Shown piece after piece: positions 3,955 to 13,100 of a stretch of 15,480 bases of DNA. Below the pieces are notes generated by a model, which worked only from the letters and a program-made list of their open reading frames with translations, was not told the DNA's origin and did not search any database. Origin of the DNA: an uncultured Methanobrevibacter sp. (lineage in GTDB: Archaea > Methanobacteriota > Methanobacteria > Methanobacteriales > Methanobacteriaceae). Both the position numbers and the translations under genes were made by a program. The DNA is taken from assembly GCA_905235495.1 (NCBI GenBank), contig CAJOMK010000010.1, positions 1-15,480 on the forward strand, written 5' to 3'. How positions within the stretch are numbered: position 1 is the first letter of the stretch; every line of letters begins with the position of its first letter.

Positions 3955-6213
3955 AATCTTAAGTGCATCGACCATATCCAAATTTTTGATCTTGCGTGAG
4001 AAATATAGGTTTATGATAATTGACACTGCCAATATAATTAAAAATGTAGAACATAGATTCATCAAGGATATTGAAGGCAGGATAAATGATTTTTCACTTG
4101 AGGATTTCCAAACCATATCTAAAACCTCATATCCTAAAGGAATTCCTATCAAACCACCAATAATTATGAAGACCAAACTTTGTGTCAATAACAATTTTGT
4201 CAATGTACGTGTCTTGAAACCTAAAACCTTAAGGGTTCCGATATCACGCTCCATTTCCAAAAAGCTCAGCAATCCTAAATTATAAAGAACTATTATCGCC
4301 AATAGGCCCGCAAACAGCATCAGAGCATAAATCATCATCCAAAGTGACTTGTTACGTTCATGCAAGCTTTCCACCATTTCTTCACGAGAAATTATTGACT
4401 TTATGCCATCATACTCTCTACGCACATCCTTTTTAGTGATTATGCTTGTTGTAGTATAATTCAGACCTAAATCATCTAACTTTTTAGGGGACATGATAAA
4501 TCCTTGAGTGGATGGGTGTCCATAAATCTTATCAATCTTTACATCAACCCATTTGTCAGAGTCCATAATATGGAATTTGACAGTGCCTCCAACACCAACT
4601 CCCAAGAGATCAGCCATCTTTTGTGTAATTGCAACTTCATCATCCTTAATCTTTATCTTATTTTGATGTATATCAGTTGGAGTGATTAAATCAGTGCCAT
4701 TCAAGACAAGTAAGGAAGCCGTTTTTTTATTGGAATCCGATTCAATCTCAATGGCAGACTCCATTATCTTATCTCCATCAACAATATCCGCTACATGATT
4801 GACCTGAGATGCATTAGCATCAACATCAACCACCAACTTATTCTCAAAATGATTGATCTTGTCAAATTCCCAATGTTCTGAATCTGACATTCCATCATAC
4901 AAACCAAATGCATATATTAAAAGAACAGTACAAGCCAATACTCCCACAATAGTTGTAATTGCCCGGAAATTATGTCTTTTTGCATCTCTATAGTTCCAAC
5001 GGAAATTAAAAGACATATGTTTCCAGAATCCTAATTTTTCAACAAAAGAGGAAGTTGTTGCCTTAGGAGCCTTTGGTCTTATGATGGTTGAAGGGTCCTC
5101 ATTAACAATGTTTCTGATTGAGAAATATGATACAATGACTGATAAAAGAAACATGAATATTACTACATAGAAAAATCTCATGCCTCCAACAGGATTGAAG
5201 TAAGGCATTACAAATAGCTTAGCCAATGGAGGATAAGCAATCTTATGTATGAGAATCGGACCTAAAATCAAACCTAATGCAGATCCAACTAAAACCAATA
5301 ATGTATAAGATATGTAATGTAACATTATAGCGCGGTTCTTGAATCCATTTGCTTTAAGAATACCTATTTGAGTTCTTTGATGTGTGATGATCCTTTTCAT
5401 TGATGTGACAAGCATCAGCATTGAAATGAAAATAAAGACTATTGGAAGAGCATTTGCTATCATCTTTAATTGTGCAATCATATTGTCATAGGCAGTTATG
5501 CTTGAATGGTCTTCCCTTGCTAAGAATGAATTATAATCATCACCTAAGTTATCCTTTAATAAATCACCATACTCTTCGGAATCTCCACCGAATTTTACAT
5601 TTAAAACATTATATGGAACATTAGGCATTGGAAATGCCTTATATGAAAGATAAGCAAAACCATAATCCTCATGCTCTGGTTTCACTGCATAGTATGGAAG
5701 GCTATAAACATATTCTGGAGAATAAACCAATCCTCTGATTTCCTTTTCAATTTCCATGCCGTTGAATTTAAATGTGATATTGTCTCCCACTTTCAGAGAC
5801 TTATTGTCTGCAAAGCTTTTATCCAACCATACTCCATCTTCATCATTCAAATCGAATTCCTCACCTTCCATCAAATAGAATTTTGACATTTTATTCTCTT
5901 CAATGAAATGGAGCTTGATTTCTGGATTGGTATTGAAGTCTGCAATCGAACTTAAAACCAGTTGCCTTTCAGTATCTGCTGTTGGACTTAATTCATATAC
6001 AGAATCCTCAAAATCATCATCGGCATTTGTTGCAAAAATCCAACCGTCAGCTAAATGGGTGTCTTGGTAATAGTCATTAATGTTTTCTTCAAGGGAAATT
6101 GCTTCTGAACTGACACCTGAAAATATGAATACCGCTAAAAATGCCATTAGGAATATGGAAATGAATTGAATCTTATAATTTGAAATATCTCTTAGCATCT
6201 TCTTATACAGCAT
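3946..6213 (-). CDS. ABC transporter permease with two FtsX domains
   Basis: A 755-aa integral membrane protein of the MacB/FtsX-like permease type with two repeated halves. One membrane helix lies near residues 16-36 (FISIFLMAFLAVFIFSG), followed by a large extracellular domain (about 37-250) and three helices at about 255-275, 300-325 and 348-372 (first FtsX domain). After a linker, a helix at about 418-438 precedes a second extracellular domain, then three helices at about 632-655, 680-702 and 722-745 (second FtsX domain). It ends MVDALKILE. This is the usual layout for a full-length pair of permease halves in one chain. GGTGATTAA before the ATG at 6213 is an excellent ribosome binding site. 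It lies 117 bp downstream of its ATPase and is the last gene before a strong terminator. Such transporters export peptides or lipids or act as mechanotransmission pumps. Export of, or immunity to, the NRPS product is inferred from position. Confidence 0.88.
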   Translation of the reverse strand: MLYKKMLRDISNYKIQFISIFLMAFLAVFIFSGVSSEAISLEENINDYYQDTHLADGWIFATNADDDFEDSVYELSPTADTERQLVLSSIADFNTNPEIKLHFIEENKMSKFYLMEGEEFDLNDEDGVWLDKSFADNKSLKVGDNITFKFNGMEIEKEIRGLVYSPEYVYSLPYYAVKPEHEDYGFAYLSYKAFPMPNVPYNVLNVKFGGDSEEYGDLLKDNLGDDYNSFLAREDHSSITAYDNMIAQLKMIANALPIVFIFISMLMLVTSMKRIITHQRTQIGILKANGFKNRAIMLHYISYTLLVLVGSALGLILGPILIHKIAYPPLAKLFVMPYFNPVGGMRFFYVVIFMFLLSVIVSYFSIRNIVNEDPSTIIRPKAPKATTSSFVEKLGFWKHMSFNFRWNYRDAKRHNFRAITTIVGVLACTVLLIYAFGLYDGMSDSEHWEFDKINHFENKLVVDVDANASQVNHVADIVDGDKIMESAIEIESDSNKKTASLLVLNGTDLITPTDIHQNKIKIKDDEVAITQKMADLLGVGVGGTVKFHIMDSDKWVDVKIDKIYGHPSTQGFIMSPKKLDDLGLNYTTTSIITKKDVRREYDGIKSIISREEMVESLHERNKSLWMMIYALMLFAGLLAIIVLYNLGLLSFLEMERDIGTLKVLGFKTRTLTKLLLTQSLVFIIIGGLIGIPLGYEVLDMVWKSSSEKSFILPSISLMNLCSTFLIILAVSIIINLYFSRKIKNLDMVDALKILE

Positions 6214-6330
6214 TTAATCACCACTCCAAAATATGAGAGAAATCATCATCACAAATAAAGAGTTTAAGACAATAAAAATCACCAATCTATATCCGCAATA
6301 TCTATAGGAGAATCATTTATTTCTATGCTT

Positions 6331-6984
6331 TCAACTTTGTCCGTTTTTAATTCTAATTACCTTATCAGCTACTTTTACCAACAATGCATTGTGGGTTACG
6401 ATAACAACTGTGGATTTATGGTTTCTGCTTAAATTCTGGAGAGTGCTCAAGATAAGGACACCTGTGTTTGAGTCAAGAGCCCCTGTAGGCTCGTCACATA
6501 AGAGAACTGCAGGCTGTTTTGCAATTGCCCTTGCAATTGACACTCTTTGCTGTTGTCCTCCAGACATTTGTGCTGGGAAATGGTTTGCCCAATCCTTAAG
6601 TCCAACTGCATCCAAGACTTCCAAACCATCTATCTTTACATCTACAACATCGTTCATCAGTTCAATGTTTTCAATATCTGTTAAGTTAGGGATTAGATTA
6701 TAGAATTGAAAGATAAATCCAACATTTTTAGCCAGATATTCTGTCAACTTGTTATCATTAAATGATTCAATATGGTTGCCATTGACTATAATTTCACCAG
6801 AACTTACAGAATCAAGCCCTCCTAAAAGGTTCAACAGTGTTGACTTACCTGCACCAGAAGGACCAAGGATAACTACAAGTTCTCCTTCTTCAATTGTGAA
6901 ATTAACATCATCCATAGCCTTTAAAATCTGTTCCCCAGATTGATAAACCTTATCAACATTTTTAAATTCAATTATTGCGCTCAT
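6331..6984 (-). CDS. ABC transporter ATP-binding protein (MacB/LolD type), C-terminal frameshift
   Basis: A 217-aa cytoplasmic ATPase with Walker A GPSGAGKST (41-49), Q-loop Q93, signature MSGGQQQR (140-147), Walker B LLCDEPTG with D164/E165, D-loop ALD (169-171) and H-loop H198. The family is recognised from YLAKNVGFIFQFYNLIP and the neighbouring FtsX permease. AGGGGAA precedes the ATG at 6984. The frame ends RIKNGQS-stop at 6331, but the adjacent frame continues without a break as KVESIEINDSPIDIADIDW-stop, ending at 6279. This is the kind of acidic tail that follows NGKV in related proteins. One extra base near 6338-6342 would explain it. All catalytic motifs are upstream, so ATPase function may survive. 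It is the middle gene of the block, 177 bp after the NRPS. Confidence 0.88.
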   Translation of the reverse strand: MSAIIEFKNVDKVYQSGEQILKAMDDVNFTIEEGELVVILGPSGAGKSTLLNLLGGLDSVSSGEIIVNGNHIESFNDNKLTEYLAKNVGFIFQFYNLIPNLTDIENIELMNDVVDVKIDGLEVLDAVGLKDWANHFPAQMSGGQQQRVSIARAIAKQPAVLLCDEPTGALDSNTGVLILSTLQNLSRNHKSTVVIVTHNALLVKVADKVIRIKNGQS

Positions 6985-7161
6985 ATAATTCCCCTTTCTG
7001 AACTTTAAAAAAACATTAATAAAATATTTGATTGTGAAAATAAATTATAACATTAGTTAAAATACTTAATTACTAAATTACTTTATTAGTTTATTACTTA
7101 ATTAATTAATTTAGAATTAAGACATAAAATATTTTATTAAATATTTGGCATGACTCTAAAA
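6985..7161. other. AT-rich gap between NRPS and ABC genes
   Basis: A 177-bp gap with no gene. AAATATTT occurs twice around AATA (about 7126-7145), able to form an 8-bp AT hairpin just past the NRPS stop, and CTAAATTA/TAATTTAG form a wider inverted repeat (about 7073-7112). I see no clear BRE/TATA for the ATPase, so readthrough from the NRPS is plausible but not shown. Confidence 0.4.
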
Positions 7162-10100
7162 TTATAAGTTTTTATCCTTTAGAATACTGCTTAAATCAGA
7201 TTCTACACCCATATGAATAATATTTGATAAAATTGATTCGAAAGTAACCCTGAAATCTTCAATCATTGCCTTAGAAAACTTATTTGAATTAGCAATCATT
7301 ATGCTATAAGTTTCACCTTTTTGGAAAATCTGGACAACAAAGTCAATAGGCAACTCTTCTATATTTTCTATGATATCACTAAGAACATCCTCTACAAACT
7401 CTGAAGATAAACCTTCATCATCCTGTTCATTAAATCCATCATAATTGATCCACTCAGGGACATACTGGAATATGATAGAAGGTGAATCAAGGCCATATTT
7501 CTTATATAGTGACAGTATAGGATAAAAATTATATTTTGTTGCACCATAGAAAACATCCCTAGAATGATCCACAAATGAACCTATGCTCTGATTCTTACAA
7601 TCAATCAGTAATGTAACAACATTTGCATACAATCCAATGGAATCGTAATCATTAAATCTACCCCTTCCATTGTCAATCAGTGAGAATAAGACTTTATCGC
7701 CATCAATAAATTGGGACAATGCATATGCAAAAACATCAATGAACAATAGATTTTCACCGATTTCTGCATCAGCCAAGAATGATTTGAATGCTCCATAATC
7801 AAATTCCAAATCGGATGTTAATAAACTGAATCCCTTATCTTGATTGTCTCCAACAAGTTCCTTTGCTTCACCAATATCCTTAAACATGGAATCAAAGAAC
7901 TCAGTTGCTTCCTTAAACTTATCTGTACCCTTAATTTGTCTTTGGAAAGCAGATGTCCTTAAAAATGAATCATCAACATCAAGTTTAGCTCCATCAAGGA
8001 GAAGCTGAAGGTCACGCTTAAATACATTTCCAGATATCGCATCAAATATCATGTGATGACATTTAGCCAGCAATAAATAGGAATCATCTAATTCAAATAT
8101 CCTAAACATGGCTAAATTCTTATGCATGTCCATGCTTAAGAACATGAATTCCTTAAAGGCATCATCATTAAAGTTGGTCTCAACAGAAATAGGGGGTATA
8201 TCCCCTTTTACTAAAATTGGATATTCCCCTTTAAACAATTTCAATAGACTGCGGAACATTGTGTAAATCCTTTTGACATTCCATCTATTCGCGCTGAGCA
8301 AATCCACAAGAGAACGGTCTTCATAGGTCTTTCCCAACTCCTGCAATAAATCGATATTCTCTTGAATTGACTCAATGAAACCTTTATCTCCATTTGATTC
8401 ATAATCTTTGCTTATATGCATGCCTAAAATTGGATGCACTTTAAAGATTTTATCCAATGCATCGAATATATCTTTTAGACTATATTTTTTAGAAATAGAC
8501 ATATAAATTGGAATATGGAAGAAATCAGAATTATTGTCAAAGAGAATTCCTGTAAAGAGACTAACTTGAGCTTCATTTAAAGGACAGCCACCATCCACTG
8601 TATAAATATCCAAATCCAATGAAATGTCATTTAAGGTATTTGCAATAGCTGCAGGAGTACGTAAACTTAAAATATCCGCCATTGTAATGTCATAATCTTC
8701 AAGATAGGACAATAGCTTAATACCAATTAAGGAATCCCCACCTAAAGAAAGGAAATCATCATTTATCCCTATCTTTTCCTTATCAAAGACTTTTTCAAAA
8801 GCTTCCACAATGACCATTTCATTTTCATTTCTTGGAGCAATATATTCCCCATGCAAACTAGCCCTACCTATTTCAGGCAAAGCCCTTTTATCCACTTTAC
8901 CATTAATAGTAAGGGGAATCTTATCCAACTCCATTACAAATGAAGGAACCATATAATCCGGCTTATTATCTGCAACATATCTGCAGATATTCTCCTTAAG
9001 ATTATTTATCTTCCTAGATGTTACAACATAAGCTACCAACTCATTATTAGTGCCGTTTCTTATTGTTTGAACAGTGACCTTTTCCACATAATCAATGTTT
9101 CTAATTGTTGATTCAACTTCAGAAAGCTCAACACGATTACCTCTAACCTTTACCTGTCCATCACGACGGCCGACAATACCAAATGTTCCATCAGGCAATA
9201 CCCTTACCAAATCCCCAGTGCGATACATCAGATTGTATTTTTCATCCTCTTCAAACGGGTTTTTCACAAATGATTCCTCTGTTTCCTTTTGGCGATTTAA
9301 ATAACCATTAGCCACTTGACTGCCTGCAATGCATAATTCACCTACAGCACCAATAGGAACTCTCCTAGCTTCTTCATCCAATATATACGCTTTTATATTT
9401 GTAAATAGATGGCCTATAGATGATGGATCCATCTTATCCTTTTCTTCAATTGCACAAACTGCTACACAAGATTCTGTAGGACCATAGGAATCTATAAATA
9501 AATAATTAGGTGATTCGTTGATTTCTCCAAGCTTTTCACCACCAGTGATTAAAACCTTCAATGAGGTCTCTTCAACCTCTTCAATAAACATCCTTGCAAT
9601 TTGAGTCGGAAGAGTGGTATGTGTTACATCATGATCAATGAAATGCCTATTAATCTTATTTATATCCAATCTAATGTCCATTGGAACAATATCCAAACAG
9701 GACCCCCCATATAATGGTGCACAAATACCCCTTATAGCACCTACATCAAAACCAATGGAAGCAAAGAGTCCAAATACCGAATCGTTCTTCATATCATATT
9801 CATTGACATAGAAATCAACATAACTGGTAATTCCATCCCTTGTTATCTTAACACCTTTAGGAACTCCAGTAGTTCCGCTGGTATATAATATACAAGCCAA
9901 ATCCCCATATAAGACATCTAAAGCAGACAATATTCCAGAATCTTCCTTTACAATCCCTGAAATGTTTAATATGATAGATTCCTTCCATAATTTTTTGGCA
10001 CGTTCATAAGTGGATTCACTGACAATTAGAACCTTAGCATTGGAGTCTTCCAGCATGAATCTTATGCTTTCATCTGGATGTGCATCATCGATTGGAACAT

Positions 10101-13100
10101 AAACAGCTCCAATTGACATGATAGCTAAAGCACTTAAGATATAAAGCTCAGACCTTTCAACAAGGAAAGCAACATTATCCTGTGATTTGACACCCATGCC
10201 CCTTAAGGATTCAGCTATTTTACTAGCAAGGAATGCGGATTCCCCATAGCTATAAACCACATCATTATAGGAGACAAGAGGATTATCAGGATATTTAGCA
10301 AGATTATCATTGAATGCATCTAAAATATCATTGAATTCTAAATCATTTTCAGTCTGATTATAACTGTCTAAGAGATTCAAATCATGTTTTGAAGTAAAAT
10401 TAATCTCTGATAATAGATTTGCATCCATCATCTCCCTTAAAATCAGTTTATATGACTCTGCAAAATCTTCAATAAACTTAAGCGAGAACTTTTCAGAATA
10501 TAAAATCCTGATTGCCAATTTTCCATCTTCACTATTGAAAATATAGAATGACAAATCTCCCATTGGCTCTTGCTTTAAGTCTTCAACCTTATAATCAGAT
10601 TCCTCATTGCTTATTAAATCTTCAAAAAGGTCATGGGAATATTGGAAAAGAATATCTGATTTCAAATTATAGCGATTAGCCAATAGACGGTAAGGATAGA
10701 GATCATATTTCATGACAGAGTTTACCAATTCCCCAGAATAATCCAAGAAAGATGAAACGTCTTGATTCCTGCAATCAATAAGAAGAGGCAAGGTCCTAAC
10801 AAACATTCCTACAGACTTAGATAAATCAACATGCCCCCTACCATCTTCAACAAGATTGAAGAAAACCTTAGAAGAACCAGTAAACCTGGACAATGCATAA
10901 GCAAAAACGCTAGCGAAAAACTGATTATGAGTAATGGAATGACTTCGTAAAAATGAATTTAAAAGATTACTATCTATTTTAAAAGTATCCACATATTCAA
11001 AATCATCTGAGGAATCAACATCTACTGAAGGCAATAATTCATAAACTTCATCCTTATCCAAGAACATTAAATCATAGAATTGCCTTGCATTTTCCATATA
11101 ATCTGAATCCTTTATAAATTCTTCAAAGGATATTTGCCTTAAAACCCCATCATCCACGAAATCAATATTTTGACCATCTAACAAGCTTAATAATGTATCT
11201 ATCATTATGTTTAAGGAAGACCCATCAAAAATCAAATGATGGAAATCAACATATAAACAATTAGATTCTCCATTTTCATCTAAAATTAAAAAACGAGCCA
11301 ATGACTTATTCAAGTCAAATGGGATTACAAAAGACACATCATCATAAGATGAAACATGCATTATTTCAGGGTCCGCATCAAAACTAAAATATAAATTTTC
11401 ATCATTAATGGTAACACGTGCAGATAAAACCTTATAGACATCAGCTAAACAAGCAATAGCTCTTTTAATATCAGATACAGGATAAGATTTTTTTAAACTG
11501 ATCTTAAATGGATTATTATATCCAGTTCCCATATCCTTAACCACTTCATCCAGATAAACATTTAATTGAGACTCAGATAATGGACACAAATCATCAAATG
11601 AATAATTAATTTTTATATTGGAATAAACATTTAAATCATATTTAATTTTATTGCTAATATTCACTGGAGTGGATAAGTTAAGTATTTCATTTGAGAATAT
11701 ATTTGCACCTAATTTATCCTTTAATAAAATTTGCAATTTCATTGCAGATAGGGAATTTCCACCTAATGCAACAAAATCATCATCCATCAAAACAGATTCA
11801 ACATGCAAGACTTCCTTAAAAGAATCAATGACAGTTCTGAGAACATCATCCTCAATATCTATCTCAGCATTTTCCTTAAATATTTGTTTTAATGCAAACT
11901 TATCAATTTTTCCATGAGGATTTAAAGGAATTTTTTCCAATTCAACAAAAAGGGAAGGAATCATATAATAAGGCAATTCCTCTTTAAGAGTATTTTTTAT
12001 TATTTCAACATCCAAATCTTTGTTTGTTGTGTAATATGCTATCAAATTATCATAATCCACATCTAAAATAACTTGAGAAATTTCATCAAAAGTATGCATC
12101 AGATTAATTATCTCCACTGATTCTATACGGAATCCTCTAACTGACAACTGATCATCTTCACGACCTAAAAACTCAATGAGACCTTCAAAATTATAGAACC
12201 CCATATCTCCTGACCGATACATTCTTTTATTATCATCACAATCAGAATAAGGATTATCAATAAAATATTTCTTTGTCAAATCAGGATTATTATAATAACC
12301 TGGGCTTAAAAAATCACTGGAAATGCATATTTCCCCAGGAACCCCAATAGGAACTTGCATTCCATTCTCATCCAAAATATAAATCCATGTATTTGCAGCA
12401 GGCCTACCAATAGAGACACCAGCAGTGCCAAGTTTATTCAAATCATAAATGGTAGCTATGGAAATGATTGATTCTGTCATACCATAAAAATTAACAATTT
12501 TTGTATTGCTATCCTTATTAGATAATTCATTTACTTTAGCACCTGCTAAAATCATATATTTTAATTTCAAATCATCATTTTCAAAAATAGGAACTCCAAT
12601 ACCCGGAGGCAAAATAACATCACTCATAGGCTTTTCTTTAAGTTCCTTTAATAATAATAAGCTATCTCTTTGTTCTCTTTCATTAAATATCCTACAAGTT
12701 CCACCTAAACATAATCCGCAGTATAGCCTATAGGATGCAACAAAACTAAAACTTACAAAAATACCTACAACTTCACCGGGACTCAAGTGAAATACGCTAT
12801 CATAAGCAGTAACCATACCTATACCTTGATGATTAGAAATCATTACTCCCTTTGGAAGCCCAGTGGTTCCAGAAGTAAACATAAGAGCCATTAAACCATA
12901 TTCATGAGCTTGAATATCTACATCGACATCATAATCAGTTTTTAAATCTTCAATATAAATTACATCAATACCAAAATCAAAGGAATTTGCAAACTGCTTA
13001 TTAGTTACGACAACATTTGACTGACTTAACTCAATCATATATTCAATTCGCTTTGCAGGATATGCAGCATCAAGAGGAATGAAAAAAGCCCCGACTTTAT

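Noticed and set aside
11651..11917. Plus-strand open frames inside the NRPS, ATPase and permease genes
   Set aside because: All lie antisense to well-supported coding sequence, lack ribosome binding sites and show no recognisable domains.
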